This document shows positions 34,658 through 43,708 of a DNA stretch of 64,000 nucleotides, piece by piece. The stretch comes from Epiperipatus broadwayi. Taxonomy: Eukaryota > Onychophora > Udeonychophora > Euonychophora > Peripatidae. How positions within the stretch are numbered: the stretch's first letter is position 1; every line of letters begins with the position of its first letter. Location of the stretch: NCBI GenBank assembly GCA_028023455.1, contig JAQFVV010000446.1, positions 347,578 through 411,577 of the forward strand, read 5' to 3'. The position numbers were made by a program, and so were the translations under genes. The notes under the pieces are model-generated. The model was not told the DNA's origin and searched no databases. It saw nothing but the letters and a program-made list of their open reading frames with translations.

Positions 34658-36700
34658 TCAACCATTATCAATCCACTGCAGGATGAAGGTCTCTCCAAGT
34701 TTAATCCATCTTCTCCGATCTTTAGCTTCTCTTCTCCACAACACCCCTGCACATTTTCTTATTTCATCCATCCATCTCACATGTGGTCTCTTTCTGGGTC
34801 TTTTACAATCTTTTGGAATCCAGTTTAAAATTTCAATTGTCCATCTATTATCATCTCTTCTAGCAATATGTCCAGCCCAACTCCATTTCAATCTTTTAAT
34901 TTTTTCAATAAGGTCAGTAACACCTGTTTGTTGTCTTACCCATACATTGCGTTTTCGATCTCTTCTTGTTACTCCCAACATACATCTCTCCATACTCCTT
35001 TGAGTGGTCTGAAGTCTCTGTATTGCTCTTCTATTAAGTGTCCAAGTCTCAGATCCATAAGTAAGAACTGGTAAAACACATTTGTTAAAAACCATCCTTT
35101 TCAAACACATAGGCATATTTCCTTTTAGTATCAAGTTATTTCTACCAAAAGCACTCCAACCAAGTTTAATTCTATGATTAATTTCCTCCATTATGTTTCC
35201 ATCTGTATTAATAATCTGACCAAGGTATTTGTAACTGTTAACTTCTTCGAATTCTTCATAATCAATCTTTATTTTCATATTTTGAGCAAATCGATTAAAC
35301 ATTACTTTAGTCTTTTTAACATTTATCTTTAGTCCTACTTTTCTACTTTCATCTGCTAACTCCTGCAACATTTCCTGCAGCTCTGAAGCATTATTTGCAA
35401 AAACAACTACATCATCTGCGAAATCTAAATGACTTAAATACTCTCCATTTACTTTCACTCCTTTAGTTTCCCATTTTAATCCACAAAATACTTCTTGCAG
35501 CACTGCTGTAAAGAGTTTTGGAGATGTGGAGTCACCTTGTCTTACACCTTTTTCAATGTTGATTTTTCCAGTATCATTATGTAATCTAATTGTTGCTGTT
35601 GCATTTTTATAAATATTCTTTAAAATATGACAATATCCTGGATCTATACCTTGATGATCCAATGCTTTAATCACTGAAGAAATGTGTATAGAATCGAATG
35701 CCTTTTCATAATCTACAAATCCAAAACATAACGACAACTCATATTCGTTTGTCCTTTCTATGACTTCTCTCAATACCTGGATATGATCTATTGTACTAAA
35801 ACCACTTTTAAATCCAGCTTGTTCTCTTGGTTGGCGGAAATCCAAAGTTCTCTGTAGACGAGTTGTAATTATCTTGGTAAAAATTTTATATAAAACTGAT
35901 AAAAGGCTGATAGGTCTGTAATTTCTAATATCTTCTTTATCACCTTTTTTAAATATTAATATTATTACTGCATTCTTCCAATCTTCCGGTACATCTTTAT
36001 CATTTAGACATTTGGTATATAACTTTGCTAAAATTGTTTCTATTTCTTCACCTGCTTCTTTTAATATATCAATTATAATTCTATCATTTCCTGGAGCCTT
36101 TCCGTTCTTCATACACTTAATTGCATGTCTCACTTCTTCATTTAAAATTCTGGGCAATTCAGAAGATGTAATAGATATAGGAGGTACTTGTTCTTTATTA
36201 CTATATAATTCTTGATAAAAATCTTCTACCAATTTCATGATGTCATCTCTCTTTTTAGTAATAATTCCATCTTTTTTTCTTATTGCAGATATAAATTTCC
36301 TACCAATACCAAAATGTTGTTTAACATTTTTGAGACTTTTATTTTCTTCTACAGCTTTCCTTGCTATTTCACAGTTATACTTTCTTATATCATTTTCAAC
36401 TCTTTTCCGTACCATTTTACAAAATTCGAGATATTCAATTCTTTTTAATACATCATTTTTGTATATCTTCATATTCCTTCTTTTCTTCATAAATTCTCTA
36501 GTCTCAGTAGAAATTTTATTAGTCAATTGCTGCTTTTTTCTACCAGCTATGTTTGTTGCAGTTTTTAAAAGTGTATCAGTTATTTTCATATTAATTTCAT
36601 TCAAATCTGAATCATGTTCAAAATCTCCTAACACTTGAAACCTATTTGTAAGTTCTAATTTAAATTCATTAGAATGTTTCTGGAAGATTATGAATATCAA
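34658..36700 (-). CDS. RTE reverse transcriptase half
   Basis: A 680-codon open frame. In order it has EEVRHAIKCMKNGKAPGNDR (RT block 0/1), EDWKNAVIILIFKKGD, NYRPISLLSVLYKIFTKI, REQAGFKSGFSTIDHI, FGFVDYEKAFDSI (motif A), GVRQGDSTSPKLF (motif B), LDFADDVVVFA (motif C, FADD) and NSYKYLGQIINTDG. The C-terminal region ends with RLKWSWAGHIARR and RPHVRWMDEIRK, typical of RTE and related LINEs. All catalytic aspartates are present. The start lies in the overlap with the endonuclease frame, and true translation would run on from that domain. The protein copies the element's RNA at the nicked target. Confidence 0.93.
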   Translation of the reverse strand: MIFIIFQKHSNEFKLELTNRFQVLGDFEHDSDLNEINMKITDTLLKTATNIAGRKKQQLTNKISTETREFMKKRRNMKIYKNDVLKRIEYLEFCKMVRKRVENDIRKYNCEIARKAVEENKSLKNVKQHFGIGRKFISAIRKKDGIITKKRDDIMKLVEDFYQELYSNKEQVPPISITSSELPRILNEEVRHAIKCMKNGKAPGNDRIIIDILKEAGEEIETILAKLYTKCLNDKDVPEDWKNAVIILIFKKGDKEDIRNYRPISLLSVLYKIFTKIITTRLQRTLDFRQPREQAGFKSGFSTIDHIQVLREVIERTNEYELSLCFGFVDYEKAFDSIHISSVIKALDHQGIDPGYCHILKNIYKNATATIRLHNDTGKINIEKGVRQGDSTSPKLFTAVLQEVFCGLKWETKGVKVNGEYLSHLDFADDVVVFANNASELQEMLQELADESRKVGLKINVKKTKVMFNRFAQNMKIKIDYEEFEEVNSYKYLGQIINTDGNIMEEINHRIKLGWSAFGRNNLILKGNMPMCLKRMVFNKCVLPVLTYGSETWTLNRRAIQRLQTTQRSMERCMLGVTRRDRKRNVWVRQQTGVTDLIEKIKRLKWSWAGHIARRDDNRWTIEILNWIPKDCKRPRKRPHVRWMDEIRKCAGVLWRREAKDRRRWIKLGETFILQWIDNG

Positions 36701-37616
36701 CTGTAAATATTGTTTTTCTTAATAATTTTTGTCTCTCTAGTTTTACATTAACACGTAACTTACACCTTACTAATCGATGATCACTTCCTGTGTTAAATTT
36801 ATTAAGAACATTACAATCTTGAAATATGTATTTTCTGTTAGTCAAAATATAATCCAATTCTGCTGTACCTTCATTTGGATGCTTCCATGTCCATTTCCTT
36901 TTAACATTTTTCTCAAAAAATGAATTCATAATATAAAGTTTTTCTTTTTCTGCAAACTCCACAAGTCTATGTCCTCTCTCATTTCTATTACCATAACCAA
37001 AATTACCTACAGCAATTTCATCTTTCATTTGTCTACCAATTCTAGCATTAAAGTCTCCCATAACAATTTTAAAATGTTGGTTACTCTGATCAAAAGCCTT
37101 TTGTACATCCATATAAAAATCTTCTACTACTTCATCACTATGAGAACTTGTTGGGGCATAAACCTGAATTATCTGCATTTGGTATCTGCTATTAAGTTGT
37201 ATAACTAATCTTGCCACTCTGTCCGATACACCATCAATCTCCACAATATTGTTCTTCCACTTTTTATTTATAATGAATCCTACTCCACTTGTATTTCCAA
37301 TATGTGTGCCTTTATAATAGAGTATATGTCCACTTTTTAAATCAATTGTTTCTTCTCCTTTTCTTCTAACTTCACAAAGTCCAATAATGTCCCATTTAAT
37401 ATAAGACAGTTCTTCTTCTAATTCTTGCAATCTTTCTTCACTTGAAAGTGATCTGCAGTTGTAAGTACATAAATAAAAAGTCGTCATCAAATGGCAGCCT
37501 GGGTCCGCAATCAGGGGATTCTTAGCACCCTCCGTCTTCGGCCACCAACCGCTGCCTTGGTTGGTGACTTTACAGCCTCCTGGGAATAAGGGCCATGCTT
37601 TATTTTTGTCTGTCAT
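36669..37616 (-). CDS. RTE apurinic/apyrimidinic-type endonuclease half
   Basis: A 315-codon open frame from ATG 37616. The endonuclease begins around residue 50 with YLCTYNCRSLSS. It then shows GLCEVRRKG (the catalytic Glu), GVGFIINKKW, QVYAPTSSHSD, VMGDFNARIG (GDFNA), TAELDYILTN and TGSDHRLV (the SDH signature), all intact. It ends prematurely at LPETF then stop (TAA), while the RT half continues in the next frame from the same point. So a single-base indel, not a natural ORF boundary, is the likely cause. LINE proteins of this layout are often misannotated as craniofacial development protein 2. Confidence 0.93.
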   Translation of the reverse strand: MTDKNKAWPLFPGGCKVTNQGSGWWPKTEGAKNPLIADPGCHLMTTFYLCTYNCRSLSSEERLQELEEELSYIKWDIIGLCEVRRKGEETIDLKSGHILYYKGTHIGNTSGVGFIINKKWKNNIVEIDGVSDRVARLVIQLNSRYQMQIIQVYAPTSSHSDEVVEDFYMDVQKAFDQSNQHFKIVMGDFNARIGRQMKDEIAVGNFGYGNRNERGHRLVEFAEKEKLYIMNSFFEKNVKRKWTWKHPNEGTAELDYILTNRKYIFQDCNVLNKFNTGSDHRLVRCKLRVNVKLERQKLLRKTIFTVDIHNLPETF

Positions 37617-39330
37617 AATTGTATATATGTATGGGAAAAATATTTATCATTTATACAAACATTCATTCTGCCTTATCAGGCACTGAGAAGAAAGACAATG
37701 GTGTTTCTTGATCTTAAACTCAGAGGTAAAAAGCCAATAAACTCACCACGCTGGCTAATGCGTGTTGGTGAGCAGCCCATCCATGTTCGTATACTATATG
37801 AATAATCACATAGTAATAACAGCTGCAACGACAAGAACGTATGGAGTGGACATTAGGAATTTGCCCTGCTCGGTTCCTTTAAGGCCTCCAAGAGGAATCA
37901 AAGGATCTCCTTTCAGTTAACAGCAAACTCCTTTTAAACTTTTTAATGGATATATGAGCAATAAAAAACAAACATACAAAAAATGATAACGTTAATAACA
38001 AGAAAAAAGATGGAAGAAGTCGGAAAGAATAAGAAAAGAAATGCTTTATAATAGGATGGTAGCAACAAATAATGAATCGCATAAAATTTTAGTCTAGATA
38101 TGGGGTTGCAAAAGTGTTTAGGTTGCGCACCACTGGTATAAAATAAAAAAAATAAGCTTCTTATTATTACCGTATATTATTTGAAAGTGTAATTTATTTT
38201 TATGTTTTATAATCATATGTATAATTGAATGAAGAATTATCTTTTAGAGTTAATTTTAAATTTTCAGGTGATAACTTCTTGGATGTAGTGTTGTATTGCT
38301 GTTTAGTAGAGAAGCAAACTCCTAATGATTTACATTGTAATTTATTATGTATGCTTAGTATTGTTATCATGCAATAATAGAGGACTCATAATAATTTGTA
38401 TTTGTGGTCTGTAGTAAACTTATATAATGTCACATTTATTTCTTGAATAAGCACTATTATTGCAATGAAATGACTAGTGTTTTCCCTGCAAGACATGTAC
38501 ATTTTAGAAGATTGATGGTGTAAAAATACATAGAGTTCGTACAAAACATTTTGTGTCAATTGCTTAATAGTTATATAATTTCAAACCTAATTTTAATCCT
38601 AGAATACAACAACCTTTTTAAATGAAGAGTTCATCTAACAAAACGTAAATTTACTATACTTACAAATTACACTTACATATTTGAATAAATATTCCCGTTT
38701 ATTTAGTTACAAAATCCTAGAAATCTCTGATTATAAATTTTAATTGGTAACTTAATTTACTATGGTTATTACTTGCAATTTTGTAAAAAACAAAAAAAAC
38801 AAACTTATTTTACATTTATCAAATTATTTTGACTTTCTATATTTCATATTTTCGCATTCATCATCTAATCAGCACTTGACATTACCATATTATGTTTATT
38901 TAAAGGTACATGATTTACTGAAATAACGCTATTAATGTTAGTTGCTATTACTAGCATTTGTATTTCAATATTAGGTTTTAGTTATTATAAGATATAGTTT
39001 GGCTACAATAAAATTCCTTTTGATATCTATCTGTATCGATTATGATGTTTATAATTAAATAATGAAACCTAATATTTAAATATTTTAAACCCTGAAATAA
39101 CATCAAAACTAATTTATATACATTTTACAATCTTGAGAGAATCTATTAGCGATATAATTAATATTAGATTACTTTATAACTCTGAGTATTATATAGTTGA
39201 GGAGGGTTAAGAAATTAACTGAAAGTACTTTTGCATATTGAAAAACTGTATATAATAGCTAATTACCATTATATTTATTATTTTAAAGGTATCACAATAA
39301 TTTTTTAATTAATGGACACTTTATTTGTAT
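37617..39330. other. AT-rich DNA; possible hAT-like terminus
   Basis: 37617-37900 is less AT-rich and may be RTE 5' non-coding sequence. At 38121-38135 the minus strand reads CAGTGGTGCGCAACC, which resembles terminal repeats of hAT elements as I remember them; no partner end was found. 38140-39330 shows nothing else. Confidence 0.4.
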
Positions 39331-39490
39331 TATATATATTAGTAAAACTCAGTCACACGTCGCATGACCTATATAGTTTGCATTACCAATATGTAATATA
39401 TAAAGAGCCTGCTAATAGCTCTAAATAAGGTTCTTTTTTTTTCTATGATAAATGCTACAAGAGAAAGTACCTGAAACCTTTATCTATGAT

Positions 39491-39548
39491 TGTCCCCATC
39501 CTCAGGCTGATTTCAAGCTATGGCTCTCTTCAGTGAGGAACTAGGACA
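39491..39548 (-). ncRNA. Hammerhead-like ribozyme motif, family A
   Basis: Minus strand: outer helix UGUCC/GGACA, inner helix I UCCUCA/UGAGGA (six Watson-Crick pairs), CUGAAGA, helix II GAGC/GCUU with loop CAUA, GAAA, then UCAGCC. The only core fault is the cleavage triplet, GCC in place of GUC. The helix I partner differs from the next copy (UGAGGA against UGGGGA) but pairing is kept. Confidence 0.55.
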
Positions 39549-39903
39549 TTAGATTCAAAATACTGACTCAAGTCAAGCATTTATCTAATTCTTAAATATT
39601 AAGAAAAAGATCTAAATCTTCAGACACCTACGTCTTCAAATTAGCTCTTTAATTAAAGGAACTATATGGGCCTGAACAAAATTCAGTGATCCCATATATG
39701 AGTAGGCTTAGCAATTTAATATAACCAAAACCCTAATAGCAAAATTATAATATTAGTAAAAATCAGTCACATGTCACATGATATATATAGCTTGCATTAC
39801 CAATATGTAATATATAAAGACCCTGCTAATAGCTCTAAACAAGCTTATTTATTTTTTATGATAAATGCTACAAGAAAAAGTACCTGAAGCCTTTATCTAT
39901 GAT

Positions 39904-39961
39904 TGTCCCCATCCCCAGACATTTTTCAAGCTTTGGCTTTCTTCAGTGAGGAGCTAGGACA
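39904..39961 (-). ncRNA. Hammerhead-like ribozyme, family A, invariant core complete
   Basis: Minus strand: outer helix UGUCC/GGACA, inner helix I UCCUCA/UGGGGA (one G-U), CUGAAGA, helix II AAGC/GCUU with loop CAAA, GAAA, AAU, GUC. Every invariant core base is present. Predicted cut after position 39918. It lies 413 bp from the equivalent site of the neighbouring unit (39505), so paired cleavage would release a unit-length RNA. Helix III is essentially absent (A-U only), so activity, if any, may need a dimer. Confidence 0.6.
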
Positions 39962-40390
39962 TTAGATTCAAAATACTAACTTAAGCCAAGCATTTATCTA
40001 AATTCTTAAATATTAAAAAAAGGTCTAAATCTTCAGACTCCTACATGTCTTCAAATTCAGTTCTTTAACTAAAGAAACTGAATTTGAAGCTATTAGGGCT
40101 TTGACTATATTAAATTGCTAAGCCTACTAATATATGGGATCACTGAATTTAGTTCAGGCCCATATAGTTTCTTTAGTTAAAGAACTGAATTTGAAGCTAT
40201 TAGGGCTTTGTTTATGTTAAATTGCTAAGCCTACTAATATATGGACACACTGAATTTAGTTCAGGCCCATATAGTTTATTTAGTTAAAGAGCTGAATTTG
40301 AAGACATGTAGGTGTCTGAAGATTTAGAACTTTTTTTTAATATTTAAGAATTAGGTAAATGCTTGGCTTGAGTTAGTATTTTGAATCTAA

Positions 40391-40447
40391 TGTCCTAGCT
40401 CCTCATTGAAGAGAGCCATAGCTTAAAACCAGTCTGGGGATGGGGGG
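40391..40447 (+). ncRNA. Hammerhead-like motif, family A, decayed
   Basis: UGUCC, CUCCUCA, UUGAAGA, GAGC/GCUU, AAAA, CCAGUC, UGGGGA. C3 is U and G12 is A, both core changes, so it is probably inactive. GUC and both helix I strands remain. Confidence 0.45.
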
Positions 40448-40765
40448 AAAAAAAGCTTGTATAAAGGTATTAGCAGGCTCTTTATATATTACATATTGGT
40501 AATGCAAGCTATATAGGTTATCTGACATGTGACTGATTTTTACTAATATTATATATATATATATATAGTTGTTATAAATCATGATTTTGGGAATGACCAT
40601 AATTAATAAAAAATAAAAGATGATGCTTTGGGCCAACTAATAAGGGTTGATTTGGTTTTATTAATACGTTTATAAAAATTTATGGTGGTATGGAAGTTAT
40701 TTAATACATTTAGTGAATAAATTAATAGCAACCATTTTGACAAAATGACACTTACTAAGTAAAAT

Positions 40766-41062
40766 GCAGAATCGTGTGGCTGTTGCAGAGAAGATAATTG
40801 TAACACATGGCTGTTGATTAATTTGGCTTACATTTGGATGGTTTTTTTTTATATATTTCTTTGTTTAGGAAACTACTCCCATCTGGAAGAAGTTCCTTAT
40901 ACAAATGAATATGTACTGAAACAATAAAGCTATCATTCATAGGAAAGTGTTCCTTTGCATAATGAATAGTTTAAAAAACATTATTCAAATGTAAACCAAA
41001 CTCGTCATCATTCACATGATATAATTGTTATCTCTGCAACAACCACGTGATTCCTGTTTCAC
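40766..41062. repeat. Foldback repeat, about 297 bp
   Basis: The left arm 40766-40848 (GAATCGTGTGGCTGTTGCAG, AGATAATTGTAAC, GGCTTACATTTGGAT) is inverted at 40965-41062 (CAACAACCACGTGATTCCTG, ATGATATAATTGTTATCTC). There is no coding capacity. It is probably a non-autonomous element of unknown class. Confidence 0.75.
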
Positions 41063-42224
41063 CCAATTGAGAGTGTTATCTTGTTAAAACATTGTTTGCT
41101 GTTACTTCATTTTACTTTTATTTATTATTAAATATTGTTATTCCAAAAACATAATTTGTAATATATATGCTAGTACATTTAATTGAATTTAATTTTTTTT
41201 AATGCTTGATAGAATTAATCAGGATTTGTAATTATATGTATCTGTGTACATCAGAAATGATAAACCTGGCTGATATATTATTCAAAATAACAATTTTATC
41301 TAAGTGCCAAACTTCTCTTTAGATAAATACTCTAATGATTATTATTTATCAGGATAAAGATTCTAATAACAGATTACTTAATTCGTCAGCTTATACAATA
41401 TGTAATAAAGTAAGGCCATCTATCTACTCTAGTGTCATCTATAGTAAGATGAGTAAATATGATTACAAGGTAATCATATTTTAAAATCTTTGTTTACATT
41501 CTACTTTTTTTTATGCCTTTAACAATGAATCTTGGAATTTAAAGTTAGAAGATTAATGCTGTTATGGATCTAGCAATCTATCTTCAACAACATTTTACCA
41601 CTCAAGTTAAAAGTCTAAAATTCAAAACCCTTTAAGATTTTGCACCTAAGTTAATCTGCTTGAACAGTTATATAGATCTGACTTCAAGTCAGTAACTAGA
41701 TATTTTAGTAGCCTCAGTTCATTATTAACAGTAGACACTTTCTTCCTGGGCAAGCAATATAGTAATGATTATCAATTTTTTTTATCTTATACGCATTAAT
41801 AAATTATGTTATTAACCTATTTAATCCAATGAAATTATTGCTCTAATAAGATTAGATAATCAAAAATGGCAATTTAACAATATTGCATTTGCAGAATAGG
41901 CAAGCATATAAATAATTTTAGCACCTAGTGACAGGTGGAAGAAGTAATACTACCATCTTTATGTTGATGCAAAATTTTTTGATTTGAAATTTATTTAATA
42001 ATTAGACTTGCCTGACTTATCAATCCTTTACATTTAAGCAAGCAATTATTGCCTATTGCATGACGGAGGGATAGATTATCACCAAATATTTGTTTGGCTT
42101 GTCTAGGATGTCTGTAAAACAATCTATGTCTCTGTGCACTATTTTAAAATGCAAAATTAAATAAATAAAAGTTTAAATGAAATAAATATTTAATTAGCCT
42201 AGAGGGATTTGAATTTAAGATTTT
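41063..42224. other. Unassigned AT-rich intronic DNA
   Basis: I see no recognisable element or exon. Confidence 0.5.
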
Positions 42225-42376
42225 TCAGTCTATATTTGCCCTCAACTCCATTTTAAATAACCCACATACAGTGACCACATAAATGCGAAAAAAATAGATG
42301 ATCCCAATATATGTATTCGTACAGAGCCAGCACTTACCAATTGGGCCAGATCATAATCTCCCATACATATATACAT
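42225..42376 (-). repeat. Family B repeat interrupted by gypsy B
   Basis: Minus-strand reading has the family order: a GGGAGATTATGATCTGG start, a ribozyme-like block, ATCATCTATTTTTTTCGCA, TGTGGTCACTG, and a final AAATTCAAATCCCTC. It ends five bases before the gypsy B LTR, so the retrotransposon landed at the edge of this repeat. Confidence 0.7.
42299..42353 (-). ncRNA. Hammerhead-like motif, family B, core decayed
   Basis: The outer helix UGAUC/GAUCA and inner helix CCCAA/UUGGG both pair perfectly. The CUGAUGA box has become UUGGUAA and GAAA has become GAAU. The AUA triplet remains before UUGG. The compensated pair CCCAA/UUGGG differs from UCCAA/UUGGA at 48363-48419, which is covariation between copies. 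Confidence 0.45.
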
Positions 42377-42381
42377 CAGGC

Positions 42382-43075
42382 TGTTATGTTGTAGTATGAT
42401 TAATATTAAGAAAATACGTTTGAAATTGTGTGTACTCCAGAAGTTAAAAGTGTTAATAAAAGTGTTAAATAATTACAGGTAAAAGTAAACTAGTTGATTT
42501 GATAAAAACATAAATTAGAAATTACAAATGGTTTTTCATATATAGATTTTATAAAAAGCAAGGTGTGAAACAAGATGGAAGATCCGAATAAATAATTAAT
42601 TAAACGAAGGAATAGAAATGTAAAGAACAATTAATTAATTAGTTCAGAAATAACCCCAGAAGAATTTAGTGATTGAAAATTGATAAGGAATAAACAATAG
42701 AACCAAAAGTAGATATAATCTAGCAGAAAAGACAAGTCAGTGCGAGTCCTGATTTTCTGAGAGACTTATGTGTAGCGGGATTTTCGGATCAGGACCAACG
42801 ATGGGAGGAGAACCAGATATTTGGGTCTGAAGGTAACAAAGACCGACTTAGGGTAATTATACAGACTATACCTGTCTTATTATTATTTTTGTAAGCCTTA
42901 CAGGCACTAGTAGAACTAATGATAATTCTGTTTATAAATAATTGTTATTTTTCATACTAATAAAATCTTGTATCTATAAGTGGGATATCTTAATTTTATG
43001 CAAGAGAGTAATCGTTACTTGAATTAGGTGTATTTGGTTGTTTCTCATAAGTAACATTAAATCAAGTACATCTCA
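42382..43075 (+). repeat. 5' LTR of gypsy element B
   Basis: A 694-bp repeat, TGTTATG...CATCTCA, matching 46951-47625. It has short extra sequence near 42450-42500 that is missing from the 3' LTR. Confidence 0.94.
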
Positions 43076-43079
43076 ATTT

Positions 43080-43097
43080 TGGCACAGTCATGAGAAA
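43080..43097 (+). promoter_or_regulatory. Primer binding site of gypsy B
   Basis: TGGCACAGTCATGAGAAA starts four bases after the 5' LTR. It is close to the site in element A (TGGCGCAGTC), with one change in the first ten bases. Confidence 0.7.
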
Positions 43098-43170
43098 ACC
43101 TGTTTCCAAGCTTATGAAAGAAGTACACCGAACAGTAATTTAGAAGTCGGTGAGTTGTTAAAGAATTAAA

Positions 43171-43708
43171 ATGTTGATAGGACAAGCTAATATATCGGAA
43201 TTTGGGATAGATAATCCACACAAATGGCCCTTTTATGTGCTTCAATTACAAAATTATTTTTAAGTTAAATAGTATTATTGAAAATGACAGGAAAGTAGCA
43301 GCATTATTATGTTTGTCAGGTAGAAAAGTTATTGAAATAGTAAGCAAATTGTATAATGGACAAGTTACAGATAGTAGTAACTACGATGACCTGGTTCAAA
43401 GACTAACAGATTATTTTAGCCCAAGACCATCGAAATATTTAGCTAGGTTAAAATTGAGGAACCGCAAACAAGACAAACTCGAATCGATAAAAGAATATGA
43501 TATTGTTCTACGCCAATTAGCAAAGAATTGCGAGTATGGCGACTTTGTGGAACAAATTCTTATTGACCAGTTATTATGAGGAATGAAGGACGATAAATTG
43601 CGTCAATCATTATTAATTGAAAGTCAGATGACTTATGAAGGTGCTATTCAAAAGGGGTAGTATATGAATCAGTGGTAGAACAAGCTTTAGCTTTTTCAAA
43701 TAGAATGG
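43171..43708 (+). pseudogene. gypsy B gag, broken
   Basis: ATG 43171 opens a frame with QANISEFGIDNPHKWPF that stops at TAA 43261. The continuation is in another frame (LYNGQVTDSSNYDDLVQRLT, YFSPRPSKYLARLKLRNR) until TGA 43577-43579, then beyond it (DDKLRQSLLIESQMTYEGAI). A third shift leads into the zinc-knuckle frame. The middle part matches retroviral-type gag capsid regions of gypsy elements (YDxxLRxLAxxC). It is non-functional as it stands. Confidence 0.8.

Larger units (their letters stand above)
34642..37616 (-). mobile_element. RTE-type LINE, nearly intact
   Basis: On the minus strand: endonuclease ORF, RT ORF, then a very short tail of GAT repeats (plus-strand ATCATCATC at 34642-34660). 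The RT stop codon sits inside the sequence leading into the tail, as is usual for RTE elements. The 5' end is not defined; a GC-richer block of about 100 bases (37490-37600) lies within the endonuclease ORF start, and element DNA may extend to about 37900. One frameshift near 36680 separates the two halves of what is normally one protein. Decayed relatives lie at 876-1088 and 62491-62705. Confidence 0.92.
39331..40569. repeat. Family A array: two direct units and one inverted unit
   Basis: Units 39345-39755 and 39756-40080 read in the same direction about 413 bp apart. They share CAGTCACRYGTCRCATGA, CATTACCAATATGTAATATA, CTGCTAATAGCTCTAAA and the ribozyme-like block. 40081-40569 is inverted and ends ATGTGACTGATTTTTACTAA, the mirror of the left end. 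Inside it a 107-bp segment (CTGAATTTGAAGCTATTAG) is repeated from 40078, 40185 and partly 40293. Outer TATA-rich sequence borders both ends. There is no coding capacity. Confidence 0.9.

Noticed and set aside
37879-38082. 67-codon minus-strand frame upstream of the RTE
   Set aside because: Hydrophobic low-complexity translation of AT-rich DNA; no motif.
38121-38135. hAT-like terminal sequence CAGTGGTGCGCAACC
   Set aside because: Only one end seen, no partner or 8-bp duplication; not called as an element.
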